Numbered from the stretch's first letter, positions 33,835-42,781 are shown. The stretch: 64,000 bases of DNA from Serratia ficaria (GCF_900187015.1 NZ_LT906479.1:4588001-4652000), one strand, 5' to 3'. Notes: a model not told the origin generated them from the sequence alone. Program-made: numbers and translations.

Positions 33835-34560
33835 ATGGCTACACTCATCGCAGAAAACCTGGCGAAAGCCTACAAGGGCCGCAAAGTCGTTGAAGACGTC
33901 AGCCTGAAAGTGAAATCCGGCGAGATCGTCGGCCTGCTGGGGCCGAACGGCGCCGGCAAAACCACCACCTTTTACATGGTGGTCGGCATCGTTCAGCGCG
34001 ACGCCGGGCGCATCGTGATCGACGAAGAAGACATTAGCCTGTTGCCGCTGCACGCTCGTGCGCGCCGCGGTATCGGCTATCTGCCGCAGGAAGCGTCGAT
34101 CTTCCGCCGCCTGAGCGTGTATGACAACCTGATGGCGGTGCTGGAGATCCGCGACGATCTGTCCAGCGAACAGCGCGAAGACCGCGCCAAAGAGCTGATG
34201 GAAGAGTTTCACATCACCCACCTGCGCGACAGCCTGGGCCAGGCGCTGTCCGGCGGTGAACGCCGCCGCGTCGAGATCGCCCGCGCGCTGGCGGCCAACC
34301 CGAAATTCATCCTGCTGGATGAACCCTTCGCCGGGGTTGACCCGATTTCCGTTATCGACATCAAGAAAATCATCGAGCACCTGCGTGACAGCGGCCTGGG
34401 CGTGCTGATCACCGACCACAACGTGCGCGAAACGCTGGACGTGTGTGAACGCGCCTACATCGTCAGCCAGGGCAAACTGATTGCCCACGGCACGCCGGAT
34501 GCTATTCTGGCCGATGAGCAGGTGAAACGCGTTTATCTGGGCGAAGAATTCCGCCTCTGA
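33835..34560 (+). CDS. lptB: LPS export ABC ATPase LptB
   Basis: Cytoplasmic ATPase that powers LPS extraction by LptB2FGC. It has 241 residues. Walker A is [16 protein letters not shown] (about residues 37-50), the signature is [16 protein letters not shown], Walker B is [13 protein letters not shown], and the switch histidine lies in [10 protein letters not shown]. It starts six bases after lptA and is followed by rpoN after 50 bases. Confidence 0.98.
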   Translation: MATLIAENLAKAYKGRKVVEDVSLKVKSGEIVGLLGPNGAGKTTTFYMVVGIVQRDAGRIVIDEEDISLLPLHARARRGIGYLPQEASIFRRLSVYDNLMAVLEIRDDLSSEQREDRAKELMEEFHITHLRDSLGQALSGGERRRVEIARALAANPKFILLDEPFAGVDPISVIDIKKIIEHLRDSGLGVLITDHNVRETLDVCERAYIVSQGKLIAHGTPDAILADEQVKRVYLGEEFRL

Positions 34561-34610
34561 GTGCCAGCGCGTCCTGAAGGACGACGGTTAACGGAAGTAG
34601 ACAGAAGATT

Positions 34611-36044
34611 ATGAAGCAAGGTTTGCAACTCAGGCTCAGCCAACAGCTGGCCATGACCCCGCAGCTCCAGCAGGCCATTCGCCTGCTGCAGTTGTCCACG
34701 CTTGAGCTTCAGCAAGAGATACAGCTGGCGTTAGAGAGCAACCCCCTGCTTGAGCAAACCGATCTGCACGACGAAATCGACGCCAAAGAGGCCACCGACA
34801 CCGAAGGCCTGGATACCCGCGAGGCGCTGGAACAGAAGGACATGCCCGAAGAGCTGCCGCTGGACGCCACCTGGGACGAAATCTACACCGCCGGCACGCC
34901 GTCGGGCACCGGCACCGATTACAGCGATGACGAACTGCCGGTGTATCAGGGCGAAACCACCCAGACGCTGCAGGATTATCTGATGTGGCAGGTGGACCTG
35001 ACGCCGTTCTCCGATACCGACGCCGCCATCGCCACTTCGATCGTCGATGCGGTCGACGACACCGGCTACCTCACCGTGCCGCTGGAAGACATTCTCGAGA
35101 GCATGGGTGACGAGAATGTGACCATGGACGAGGTCGAGGCGGTACTGAAGCGCGTGCAGCGTTTTGATCCGGTCGGCGTCGCCGCGCGCGATCTGCGCGA
35201 CTGCCTGCTGGTGCAGCTTTCCCAATACGCCAAAGACACGCCGTATCTGGCCGAGGCGCGGCTGATCATCAGCGAGCATCTGGATCTGCTGGCCAATCAC
35301 GACTTTCGCAGCCTGATGCGATCAACCCGGCTAAAAGAAGATACACTGAAAGAAGCGATGCTGCTGATTCAGTCGCTCGACCCGCGCCCGGGGCAGTCGA
35401 TCAACACCGGCGAGTCGGAATACGTCATTCCGGACGTGCTGGTGCGCAAAGCGCAGGATAAATGGACGGTTGAGCTCAACGCCGACAGCATTCCCCGTCT
35501 GAAGATCAATCAGCAGTACGCCGCGTTGGGCAACAGCGCGCGCAGCGAAGCCGACGGCCAGTTTATCCGCAGCAACCTGCAGGAAGCCAAATGGCTGATT
35601 AAAAGCCTGGAAAGCCGCAACGAGACCCTGTTGAAGGTCACCCGCTGCATCGTCAGCCAGCAGCAGGCTTTCTTTGAACAGGGCGAAGAATTTATGAAAC
35701 CCATGGTGCTGGCGGATATCGCCCAGGCCGTGGAGATGCATGAATCGACAATTTCGCGCGTCACCACGCAGAAGTTTCTGCACAGTCCGCGCGGTATTTT
35801 CGAATTAAAATATTTCTTCTCCAGCCATGTGAACACCGACAGCGGCGGCGAAGCCTCCTCGACGGCGATCCGGGCGTTGGTGAAGAAATTGATTGCGGCG
35901 GAAAACCCCGCCAAACCGCTCAGCGACAGCAAGCTGGCCACCCTGCTTTCCGATCAGGGGATCATCGTGGCGCGGCGCACCGTCGCCAAGTACCGAGAGT
36001 CTTTGTCCATCCCGCCGTCGAACCAGCGTAAACAGTTGGTTTGA
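34611..36044 (+). CDS. rpoN: RNA polymerase sigma-54 factor RpoN
   Basis: Sigma factor for nitrogen and other enhancer-dependent promoters. It has 477 residues. Region I is [20 protein letters not shown] with [14 protein letters not shown] (residues 1-50), an acidic region II lies at about 50-115, and the core-binding domain at about 120-310. The HTH domain contains [14 protein letters not shown] near 385. The C-terminal RpoN box is [10 protein letters not shown] (about 455-464). It ends a few bases before hpf in the conserved lptB-rpoN-hpf-ptsN-rapZ-npr operon. Confidence 0.98.
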   Translation: MKQGLQLRLSQQLAMTPQLQQAIRLLQLSTLELQQEIQLALESNPLLEQTDLHDEIDAKEATDTEGLDTREALEQKDMPEELPLDATWDEIYTAGTPSGTGTDYSDDELPVYQGETTQTLQDYLMWQVDLTPFSDTDAAIATSIVDAVDDTGYLTVPLEDILESMGDENVTMDEVEAVLKRVQRFDPVGVAARDLRDCLLVQLSQYAKDTPYLAEARLIISEHLDLLANHDFRSLMRSTRLKEDTLKEAMLLIQSLDPRPGQSINTGESEYVIPDVLVRKAQDKWTVELNADSIPRLKINQQYAALGNSARSEADGQFIRSNLQEAKWLIKSLESRNETLLKVTRCIVSQQQAFFEQGEEFMKPMVLADIAQAVEMHESTISRVTTQKFLHSPRGIFELKYFFSSHVNTDSGGEASSTAIRALVKKLIAAENPAKPLSDSKLATLLSDQGIIVARRTVAKYRESLSIPPSNQRKQLV

Positions 36045-36067
36045 CCTCTATTGAGAAGGAAGACACT

Positions 36068-36355
36068 ATGCAGCTCAACATTACCGGACACCACATCGAA
36101 ATCACCGATCCGTTGCGCGAGTTCGTGAATAACAAGTTCGCCAAACTCGAACAGTATTTTGATCGCATCAATCAGGTGTATGTTGTTTTAAGTGTGGAAA
36201 AAGTGCAGCAAATTGCGGAAGCAACGGTGCACGTGAATGGAGGCGAGTTGCACGCCACCTCGGAAGACGAGAATATGTATGCCGCAATTGACACGCTGAT
36301 CGACAAACTGGCGCGCCAATTGAACAAACATAAAGACAAATTGAAGCAACACTGA
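36068..36355 (+). CDS. hpf: Ribosome hibernation promoting factor HPF (short form)
   Basis: Stabilises 100S ribosome dimers in stationary phase. The ATG at 36068 (MQLNITGHHIEITDPLREF) has an AAGGA site and gives 95 residues, the short gammaproteobacterial form with no dimerisation tail. The conserved LDKLARQLNKHKDKLKQH-like C terminus is present. A nine-residue extension starting inside rpoN is not supported. Confidence 0.97.
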   Translation: MQLNITGHHIEITDPLREFVNNKFAKLEQYFDRINQVYVVLSVEKVQQIAEATVHVNGGELHATSEDENMYAAIDTLIDKLARQLNKHKDKLKQH

Positions 36356-36408
36356 CACTCTGACCCTCTTTCCGTCAGGGGCGCTGCTTAACCGCGGCCT
36401 CAGCTATC

Positions 36409-36436
36409 GGCGCGTTACCTGCATGGGTAACGCGCC
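36409..36436 (+). promoter_or_regulatory. Strong hairpin between hpf and ptsN
   Basis: A perfect 11-bp inverted repeat (36409-36419 with 36426-36436) lies inside the operon, in the 254 bases between hpf and ptsN, without a U-tract. It could be a processing or stability element rather than a terminator. Confidence 0.5.
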
Positions 36437-36609
36437 GAACGGTAATCAGGGTTAAAACAGGCGAAAGCCCTCTTTTCAGGCGCCATTGGCGTAGACAGTT
36501 TGGTTGCAGCCCGGAACGTGCCCGCAAGTCCCTGAGGGGTTCGCGCACCGCCCGGAGCCGGAATGGCCAGTAAAATAGCCTGATAAGCATGGCTTTAAGT
36601 GAAGATGAG

Positions 36610-37071
36610 ATGAACAACGAATATATGCAACTCAGCTCGGTGTTAAACATCGAGTGCACCAGAAGCTCGGTACACTGCACCAGCAAGAAACGGGCTTTGG
36701 AAATTATCAGCGAACTGGCGGCCACTCAGCTCAACCTGCCTTCGCAGGTGGTGTTTGACGCGGTTCTCACCCGGGAGCGCATGGGCAGCACCGGTATCGG
36801 CAACGGTATCGCCATTCCCCATGGAAAACTGGAAGAGGACACACTGCGGGCCGTTGGCGTGTTTATCCGTCTCGACCAACCTATCGCCTTCGACGCCATC
36901 GACAACCAGCCGGTCGATCTGCTGTTCGCCCTGCTGGTGCCGGCCGATCAGTGCAAGACCCATTTGCATACCCTGTCGCTGGTCGCCAAGCGCCTGGCCG
37001 ACAAAACCGTATGCCGCCGCCTGCGCGCGGCGCAGAGTGACGAAGAGCTTTACCAAATCATCACCGAGTAA
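36610..37071 (+). CDS. ptsN: PTS-Ntr enzyme IIA PtsN
   Basis: Terminal phosphoacceptor of the nitrogen PTS, which regulates potassium transport and other partners by protein contact. The start chosen is the ATG at 36610 (MNNEYMQLSSVLNIECT), giving 153 residues, because it aligns with the E. coli N terminus. An ATG at 36589 would add seven residues and cannot be excluded. The phosphorylated histidine is His71 in NGIAIPHGKLEEDTL. The protein ends ELYQIITE, several residues shorter than the E. coli tail. Confidence 0.95.
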   Translation: MNNEYMQLSSVLNIECTRSSVHCTSKKRALEIISELAATQLNLPSQVVFDAVLTRERMGSTGIGNGIAIPHGKLEEDTLRAVGVFIRLDQPIAFDAIDNQPVDLLFALLVPADQCKTHLHTLSLVAKRLADKTVCRRLRAAQSDEELYQIITE

Positions 37072-37125
37072 CGCCCGGCTGACGTGACTTCCAGCCAGGA
37101 TAGCGATACTGTTTCACCATGATGG

Positions 37126-37179
37126 ATCCCGGCTTAGGCCGGGATAATAAAGAGTCTAACGGCGGCGACCAACGCCGCC
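37126..37179 (+). promoter_or_regulatory. Two hairpins in the ptsN-rapZ intergenic leader
   Basis: Stem 1 is an 8-bp perfect repeat with a four-base loop (37126-37133 with 37138-37145). Stem 2 is a 7-bp repeat (37161-37167 with 37173-37179). Both lie in the 131 bases between ptsN and rapZ and neither has a U-tract. They could be an attenuator, a processing site or a promoter-proximal structure. Confidence 0.45.
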
Positions 37180-37202
37180 GAGTTGCCAGGGGGAGTTGCC
37201 AC

Positions 37203-38057
37203 ATGGTGCTGATGATTGTCAGCGGCCGTTCCGGTTCAGGGAAATCCGTCGCCTTGCGGGCGCTGGAAGACATGGGTTTTTACTGCGTTGATAACCTGCC
37301 CGTGGTGCTGCTGCCGCAGCTTGCCAATACGCTGGCGGAACGCAACAGCTCCGCCGCGGTGAGCATCGACGTGCGCAACATGCCGGAATCGCCGGAAGTG
37401 TTCGAGTACGCGATGACCCAGCTGCCCGAGAGTTTTTCGCCGCAGCTGCTGTTCCTCGACGCCGACCGCAATACGCTGATCCGCCGCTACAGTGATACCC
37501 GCCGCCTGCATCCGCTCTCCAGCAAGAACCTGTCGCTGGAAAGCGCGATCGATGAAGAAAGCGATCTGCTCGAACCGCTGCGTTCACGGGCCGATCTGAT
37601 CATCGACACCTCGGAAATGTCGGTGCATGAACTGGCCGAAATGCTGCGTACCCGCCTGCTGGGCAAACGCGAGCGCGAGCTGACCATGGTGTTCGAGTCC
37701 TTCGGCTTCAAGCACGGCATCCCGATCGACGCCGACTACGTGTTTGACGTGCGCTTCCTGCCGAACCCGCACTGGGATCCCAAGCTGCGCCCGATGACCG
37801 GCCTGGACAAGCCGGTAGCCTCGTTCCTCGATCGCCATACCGAAGTGCACAACTTCATCTACCAGACGCGCAGCTACCTGGAACAGTGGCTGCCGATGCT
37901 CGAGACCAACAACCGCAGCTACCTGACGGTGGCGATCGGCTGTACCGGCGGCAAGCACCGCTCGGTCTACGTGGCGGAGCAGCTGGCCGATTACTTCCGC
38001 TCACGCGGCAAGAACGTGCAATCGCGCCACCGCACGCTGGAAAAACGCAAACAATGA
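37203..38057 (+). CDS. rapZ: RNase adaptor RapZ
   Basis: RNA-binding adaptor that delivers the sRNA GlmZ to RNase E and so tunes GlmS synthesis. The ATG at 37203 ([20 protein letters not shown]) has a strong GGGGGAG site and gives 284 residues, the E. coli length. Walker A is GRSGSGKS. The C-terminal RNA-binding domain includes [11 protein letters not shown] and ends with the basic [11 protein letters not shown]. Its stop overlaps the npr start (ATGA). Confidence 0.97.
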   Translation: MVLMIVSGRSGSGKSVALRALEDMGFYCVDNLPVVLLPQLANTLAERNSSAAVSIDVRNMPESPEVFEYAMTQLPESFSPQLLFLDADRNTLIRRYSDTRRLHPLSSKNLSLESAIDEESDLLEPLRSRADLIIDTSEMSVHELAEMLRTRLLGKRERELTMVFESFGFKHGIPIDADYVFDVRFLPNPHWDPKLRPMTGLDKPVASFLDRHTEVHNFIYQTRSYLEQWLPMLETNNRSYLTVAIGCTGGKHRSVYVAEQLADYFRSRGKNVQSRHRTLEKRKQ

Positions 38058-38326
38058 CGGTCAAACAAACGGTTGAAATCAAAAACAAGCTGGGCATGCA
38101 CGCCCGCCCGGCGATGAAGCTGTTTGAACTGGTGCAGAGCTTTGACGCCGAGGTGATGCTGCGCAACGACAGCGGCACCGAGGCCGAAGCCAGCAGCGTG
38201 ATTGCGTTGCTGATGCTCGACTCCGCTCAGGGGCGGCAAATCGAAGTCGAAGCCAACGGCCCCGACGAAGTGAAAGCGCTGGCCGCGGTGGTCGAGCTGT
38301 TCAACTCCGGCTTTGACGAAGACTGA
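38054..38326 (+). CDS. npr: PTS-Ntr phosphocarrier NPr
   Basis: HPr-like carrier that passes phosphate from EINtr to PtsN. It has 90 residues beginning [19 protein letters not shown], with the phosphorylated His16 in MHARPAMKL. It overlaps rapZ by four bases and ends the rpoN operon. After it the E. coli order (yrbL or mtgA side) is lost and the accessory block begins. Confidence 0.97.
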   Translation: MTVKQTVEIKNKLGMHARPAMKLFELVQSFDAEVMLRNDSGTEAEASSVIALLMLDSAQGRQIEVEANGPDEVKALAAVVELFNSGFDED

Positions 38327-38337
38327 TCCGAAAAAAC

Positions 38338-38364
38338 CTGAGCGCGCCGCCCTGGCGCGTTCAG
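38338..38364 (+). terminator. Hairpin at the end of the rpoN operon
   Basis: An 11-bp stem with one G-U pair (38338-38348 with 38354-38364) lies 11 bases after the npr stop, followed by a short pyrimidine-rich tail. Confidence 0.6.
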
Positions 38365-38493
38365 CTTTCAAAAGCTTCATCGGCACAATTGCGCATCCTC
38401 TTCCAAATTTTGCAACAACCTGGTGCAAATTCACTCGTTTTGTTCCCCAGAAAACTCGCCCGGTTATAGTCCCCAGCAGACCGTACAAATAAT

Positions 38494-38853
38494 CTGACAT
38501 CTCGCCAGCCGCAGCGCAGAAAATAATGAGAAACGCTGCGGCGAGGCAGCTTCAACACGCCGGACGATTTAAAAGCCCTTTTTCCCAGTCTGGACCGCAT
38601 GAAATATAGAGCTAAATGGTGGGTCATTGATATCGGGGGCAACAATCTGAGGATGCTGTTTTTTGCCAGTTTCGATACCCAGAAAATCTTTGTTAAACAC
38701 ATTGTCTGCCACGCTGAGTACCACAAGCTGATGCAGCTGTACGAAGGAACCAGGAATGATTTCAGATGCCATCAAGGCCACTCAGGAGCTGCTGCGCGCC
38801 GTCCCGTTGCTGCGGGGCAGCACCTCGCAACAGGACTATCGGCAGGCGCTTGA
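38494..38853 (+). pseudogene. higB: Degenerate HigB-type toxin
   Basis: Read in one frame, 38530-38745 encodes ETLRRGSFNTPDDLKALFPS, then LDRMKYRAKWWVIDIGGNN and FVKHIVCHAEYHKL. This is the core of the HigB RNase family (PF09907 type). The N-terminal third is damaged. The same frame has LTSRQP (38494-38511), which resembles the family start, but then TAA TGA at 38524-38529, and about 15 codons appear to be missing. The usual C-terminal stop is also lost, so the frame runs 98 bases into higA. The stops lie in the loop of an imperfect inverted repeat (about 38501-38546). A shortened product from the ATG at 38599 would lack half the domain and is unlikely to be active. Confidence 0.75.
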
Positions 38854-39178
38854 ATTGGTTGAGCACCTGCTTGAAACCGACGAACATAATCCGCTGATTG
38901 ACCTGTTGGCGGCAAAAATTGCCGAGTTTGAAGAGAGCGGCCCCGACTTTGCCGAATTTAATCTGCGGCAGCGGCAGCTGCCGCAGGGCGTCGCCGCGTT
39001 GAGCGTGCTGATGGAGCAACACCAACTGAGTCAGCGCGATTTTGAAAACGAGATAGGCAAAAAATCGCTGGTCAGCCAAATCCTGAACGGAAAGCGGTCT
39101 CTCACCATTCCCCATATCATGGCGCTGGCCAAGCGCTTTAATCTGCCTCCGGCCATTTTCCTGCCGGAAGCCCGCTGA
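38756..39178 (+). CDS. higA: HigA-type antitoxin with XRE helix-turn-helix
   Basis: Antitoxin and transcription factor of the HigBA family, encoded downstream of the toxin as is typical. It has 140 residues starting MISDAIKATQELLRAVPLL, with an AAGGAACCAGGA ribosome-binding region. An N-terminal region with the NPLIDLLAAKIAEFE motif is followed by a Cro/C1-type HTH at about 85-135 (LSQRDFENEIGKKSLVSQIL with NGKRSLTIPHIMALAKRF). All parts look intact although the partner toxin gene is broken. It may survive as an orphan regulator, or guard against HigB toxins of incoming elements. Confidence 0.88.
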   Translation: MISDAIKATQELLRAVPLLRGSTSQQDYRQALELVEHLLETDEHNPLIDLLAAKIAEFEESGPDFAEFNLRQRQLPQGVAALSVLMEQHQLSQRDFENEIGKKSLVSQILNGKRSLTIPHIMALAKRFNLPPAIFLPEAR

Positions 39179-39181
39179 CCG

Positions 39182-39211
39182 AACCATCGCCGCTAAATCC
39201 TGCTCAGGCAG
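39182..39211. repeat. 30-bp direct repeat, left copy
   Basis: Identical over 30 bases to 40803-40832 (it contains cgctaaatcctgctcaggca). It lies three bases after the higA stop. The copies are 1621 bp apart and bracket the toxin/immunity candidate cassette. Confidence 0.95.
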
Positions 39212-39260
39212 AGCCATAAGGCGCTATCGAGGTTATTTTGTTTAAAATTTCAATCTTGGT

Positions 39261-39656
39261 TTATGCCGTGATCTCAGCCACGCCCCCAACCAACATTGAA
39301 ATGACTATCAACAACATCCAGACGAAATTGATGTAGTAGTAGTGGATTAGCCATCTCGTTTCTACGCCAGGCAACGATTGTAGAAATTCATAATGGGCTT
39401 TGGGTAGCCAAACGCGTTTGCCAGTTTTTATCGGTGTCCCCGCAAGCAATTTTTTAAAATGAGCGGTTATAAAAAAACTGCCAAAATACCCAAGATTGCT
39501 AAAAAACTGATACGAGGGATTCAGTGGCCAGCCTTGTGACTGATACTGCTTAACAACGCTTTCGTATTTTCTTTTATTTAGGCCAAAATAAATCACGCTG
39601 AAAATAATAATAAACGTCGATATAAAAAACATCACTGCGCCTACGGTCATCAGCAT
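39261..39656 (-). CDS. Putative immunity protein with two membrane helices
   Basis: I do not recognise the family. It has 131 residues with one hydrophobic helix at about 5-27 (GAVMFFISTFIIIFSVIYFG) and another at about 108-128 (INFVWMLLIVISMLVGG). Between them lies a basic soluble region. The ATG at 39656 is used; the ATG at 39650 is equally possible and neither has a strong ribosome-binding site. The gene starts 21 bases after the stop of the glycine-rich putative toxin. Base composition is much lower in GC than the core genes. Being small, membrane-embedded and next to a membrane-active candidate suggests immunity, but this is an inference. Confidence 0.65.
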   Translation of the reverse strand: MLMTVGAVMFFISTFIIIFSVIYFGLNKRKYESVVKQYQSQGWPLNPSYQFFSNLGYFGSFFITAHFKKLLAGTPIKTGKRVWLPKAHYEFLQSLPGVETRWLIHYYYINFVWMLLIVISMLVGGVAEITA

Positions 39657-39677
39657 AGAAAAAATCTCATAATCCAG

Positions 39678-40715
39678 TTACTTGAGCAATAAGTCAGCCA
39701 TGGAGTCACCAAATTTCTCCCCTCCAGAGCTACCTAGCAAACCGCCAGAAACGCCGCCAATCGTCGAACCAACAATAGCACATGCTAATCCCGCACTACC
39801 GGCCATCGGAGCACTAATAATACCCAACGCGACACAGAGACCACCTGCCGCCGCCGTCCCGGCAACCCCACCGGCAATACCTAACCCAGCTCCACCAAAG
39901 AAGCCGCCATACCCTTTCAATGCGACTCGAGTACATTCATTTTCGCGTCCGCTAGTACAGGCGTGATAAATATCGTTAGACGTGCTAACTCCGGCCGCTG
40001 CCAATCCTATCCATCCTGCTCCTTTCATAAACCTTACCGCCTTACCGGCACCGTCAAGATAAGTCGAGTAGCCTTTTATAGCCCCTACCCCCACCGTTGA
40101 CCACTCATGAACGATTGAGCGACTCGACAAATTCAACGCACTTTTGATGCTCTCATACGGATGCAAATTCAGAATCTTACGCGCCAGCCGGCTAAGTATC
40201 GGTTTATCCAACAGAACCTTCAATTCATTAAACAGCCGCTGTCTTTCAACAAAAAATTGTTGGCCGATTAGCGTACCTTGGGTACGGAACTGGTTCTGGT
40301 AGCTCATTTCGATCTTTTTAAGAATCTCATCGATACGAGTGAAGTATTGCTTACCAGCATCACTCGCAATGCCCAACCCAGTGCTACTGCCATTCAGTAT
40401 GGTTGCAATGGTGGCATAATGACGCTGAAGAAAATCTGCCTGATCGGTGCTGACAGCGTCCATTGCGTGATTGACCTTTCCCTTGGCCAGGCGCAATTGC
40501 TGTAACGATGCCTCCTGCTGAGAGTTATTGGGATCGGCGACAAGCAGTATTTGTCCCGGTTTAACCCACGGAGTATCGGCATTAATCTGCATAAAATAAC
40601 GGGCGGCTTCGCTACGTGGATTGCGAAACAACATGTTTCCTTGGGAAGCCAGAGAACCCGGAGTATCAACAACGCAATACCCAGGTTCAATACGTTGGCG
40701 AGAGGGGAATATCAT
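39678..40715 (-). CDS. Putative secreted membrane-active effector with glycine-zipper C terminus
   Basis: Unrecognised 345-residue protein. The ATG at 40715 has an AGGAG site eight bases away; the reading from 40751 adds 12 unsupported residues. The N terminus has no signal peptide and contains PGYCVVDTPGSLASQGNM and WVKPGQILLVADPNN, a small beta-type module of the kind found in phage-derived or contractile-system cargo. A helical region follows (about 75-200). The last 100 residues hold long glycine/alanine stretches (GGFFGGAGLGIAGGVAGT, GGVSGGLLGSSGG) that look like membrane-inserting glycine zippers. A pore-forming type VI or colicin-like effector fits best, but no homologue is identified. 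GC is low and the gene lies inside the 30-bp repeat cassette. Confidence 0.6.
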   Translation of the reverse strand: MIFPSRQRIEPGYCVVDTPGSLASQGNMLFRNPRSEAARYFMQINADTPWVKPGQILLVADPNNSQQEASLQQLRLAKGKVNHAMDAVSTDQADFLQRHYATIATILNGSSTGLGIASDAGKQYFTRIDEILKKIEMSYQNQFRTQGTLIGQQFFVERQRLFNELKVLLDKPILSRLARKILNLHPYESIKSALNLSSRSIVHEWSTVGVGAIKGYSTYLDGAGKAVRFMKGAGWIGLAAAGVSTSNDIYHACTSGRENECTRVALKGYGGFFGGAGLGIAGGVAGTAAAGGLCVALGIISAPMAGSAGLACAIVGSTIGGVSGGLLGSSGGEKFGDSMADLLLK

Positions 40716-40802
40716 CTGAATGACTCCTGTCATTAAAAAATAAAAATCCATTATTGTCCGTCAATGCGCCCATCAAGTTACTGCAAACAGCATCGAACCA
40801 CA

Positions 40803-40832
40803 AACCATCGCCGCTAAATCCTGCTCAGGCAG
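40803..40832. repeat. 30-bp direct repeat, right copy
   Basis: Perfect copy of 39182-39211. It includes the last codons and the stop of the PTS-regulated activator gene (40814-40832) plus 11 bases downstream, so the left copy is a duplication of this gene end. Confidence 0.95.
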
Positions 40833-42730
40833 TCCAGCGCCACCGCCTTGAAGCTGTCGAAGCTGTCGCTGCCCAGCAGCCGGCTCATCGAGCGTTCGCG
40901 CACGAAGGTGACGAACAGCTCGTAGATCGCCATCGCCTCTTCATAGTCGCTTTTGCTGATCGCCAGCAGGAAGATCACGTGGGCGATTTCGCCCTCCCCC
41001 CACGCTACGCCCTGCGGCGCCAGCAGCGTCACCACCACGGTCTTCTTCGCCAGCAATCCCAGCGAATGCGGCAGCGCGATGCCCTCGCCCAGCAGGGTTG
41101 AAACTATCGCCTCGCGTTCGACCACCGAAGGATAGAAATCCTCGCCGACATAGCCTTCCCGCTCCAGCTGGCCGCACACCGTGCTGAACAGCTCCGCCTG
41201 GGTCAGCGGCTGGTTGATCACCATAAAGTGGCCGGCGTCGAAAAACTTTTCCAGCATGTAGGGCTTGGTGCGATCCACCAGCACCAGCTTGCCCAGTTGC
41301 TCCAGCTGGTACTCGGTCGGGAACGGCGACATCACCACCACCGGCTTGTTCTTTTCGCCGATGCGGGCGTTGGAAATGACGAAGTCTTCGTCGATGTGGT
41401 TCAGCATCTCGTAATCGCGCAGCGAAACGATGCGCGTCATCACCAGCTGCGGGTATTTGCGGGCGATCTGCGCCTGGATCATCCGCACCGTGGAGTTGCC
41501 GGTGTCGCACACCAGCATCACCTGCGGATGACGCTCGTAGCCGATATTGTAATGCCGCTCCAGGCCCACGCCGATATGCAGCACCAGGTAGCCGATCTCG
41601 TTTTCGCTCAGGGTATAAGGGGTGTATTTCCCCCAGCTGGAGACCGCCGCCAGCGTGACGTCGTAGGCCATCGGATAATGCTGTTTGATGTTGGCCAGCA
41701 GCGGGTTGGGTATGTTGATTTGGTATTTCACCCGGGTAATCATGGTTTTGATGTGGGTGAGCAGGTCGGCCCGCAGCTGTTTGTCGCCCTGCAGGTTGTA
41801 GTTATAGTGCGCGTTGATGTAAGACAGGATGTAGTCCACCAGCGCCTCTTCGTCATCGGCGTTGATCTCGGTGGGCTGCACCTCCTGCACCCGCCGCGCG
41901 GCAATATTCACCCGCAGATAGGCCTCTTCGGCCATCGAAATTTCCTTGCCGGAGGCCTTGCGCAACTCGCCGGCCAGCCAGGTGGAGACCTTGCGCACCG
42001 CGTCGTCGCCGTCCTCCACGTCGAAGTCCGGCAGCGGATAGCCGTCGCCGATGCGCCGCAGCGCCACCGCGCAGTAGAAGATCAGATATTGCTCGCCCTC
42101 ATCGGTCAGACGAATGGCGTACTGCGACAGCAGCGGGTGCAGCAGCCCGGCGAAGGCGGCTACCTGCGGCTGCAGCAGGATGTCGTTATTGAGCAGCGGA
42201 TTTTCGGCGTCGGCCAGATGCAGCTGGAACAGCAGATCGGTCAGGCAGGCGCGGATCGCCATCTCAGAACCGAACAACTTCATGCCGTAACGCGGTTTGG
42301 TTTCGATGGTCAGCTGATAATGCGCCAAACGCTCCCTCACCTCAGCCATGTCGTTTTGCAGCGTCCCGCGGCTGACAAACCATTCATCGGCCAGATCTTC
42401 CAGCTTCAGGGAAAAGGCTGAGGTCAAAAAGCGTACCAACAGATAATGCACCCGTTCCTGCGCGCTGCGCGGGGTGGCGTGCTTGCGGCGTTCCTGATGC
42501 TGCAGGGCGCTGAACAGCGCGGCGTCGTCCACCTGCAGGCGATAACCGGCTCCGCGGCTGTGCACGAAGCGCGCGCCATATTTTTCCAGAATATCGTTCA
42601 GCGCGGTGATGTCCGCCCGCACCGTGCGGGTGGAGACGGCGAAACGCTTGGCCAGCTCGTCCTGCGGCAAGGTTTCGGACTGCAGAGCATCAAACAAAGA
42701 GGCCAAACGCGGGTAAGGGAATCGTACCAT
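40814..42730 (-). CDS. PRD-containing PTS-regulated transcription activator (BglG/MtlR type)
   Basis: It has 638 residues. Two N-terminal winged HTH domains (about 5-65, with LAKRFAVSTRTVRADITALN, and about 90-150) replace the RNA-binding domain of true BglG antiterminators, so it should bind DNA as MtlR and LicR do. Two PRDs follow (about 180-400), then an EIIB-like domain with a cysteine in VMLVCDTGNSTVRM (about 410) and an EIIA-like domain with a histidine in GEGIALPHSLG (about 550). It is the last gene of the minus-strand catabolic cluster and its likely regulator, sensing PTS phosphorylation. Its 3' end is duplicated across the neighbouring cassette. Confidence 0.88.
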   Translation of the reverse strand: MVRFPYPRLASLFDALQSETLPQDELAKRFAVSTRTVRADITALNDILEKYGARFVHSRGAGYRLQVDDAALFSALQHQERRKHATPRSAQERVHYLLVRFLTSAFSLKLEDLADEWFVSRGTLQNDMAEVRERLAHYQLTIETKPRYGMKLFGSEMAIRACLTDLLFQLHLADAENPLLNNDILLQPQVAAFAGLLHPLLSQYAIRLTDEGEQYLIFYCAVALRRIGDGYPLPDFDVEDGDDAVRKVSTWLAGELRKASGKEISMAEEAYLRVNIAARRVQEVQPTEINADDEEALVDYILSYINAHYNYNLQGDKQLRADLLTHIKTMITRVKYQINIPNPLLANIKQHYPMAYDVTLAAVSSWGKYTPYTLSENEIGYLVLHIGVGLERHYNIGYERHPQVMLVCDTGNSTVRMIQAQIARKYPQLVMTRIVSLRDYEMLNHIDEDFVISNARIGEKNKPVVVMSPFPTEYQLEQLGKLVLVDRTKPYMLEKFFDAGHFMVINQPLTQAELFSTVCGQLEREGYVGEDFYPSVVEREAIVSTLLGEGIALPHSLGLLAKKTVVVTLLAPQGVAWGEGEIAHVIFLLAISKSDYEEAMAIYELFVTFVRERSMSRLLGSDSFDSFKAVALDCLSRI

Positions 42731-42781
42731 TCTGTTTCCGTTAATCAGGGTGCCCGCCCGAAAAGTCAGGGGGGCAACGGG

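Noticed and set aside
38599..38853. An intact 84-residue gene before higA
   Set aside because: It begins in the middle of the HigB domain and its last 30 residues are higA sequence in another frame, so it is treated as part of a broken toxin gene.
40814..42730. BglG-type antiterminator
   Set aside because: The N terminus has winged HTH domains, not the CAT RNA-binding domain, so a DNA-binding activator is more likely.
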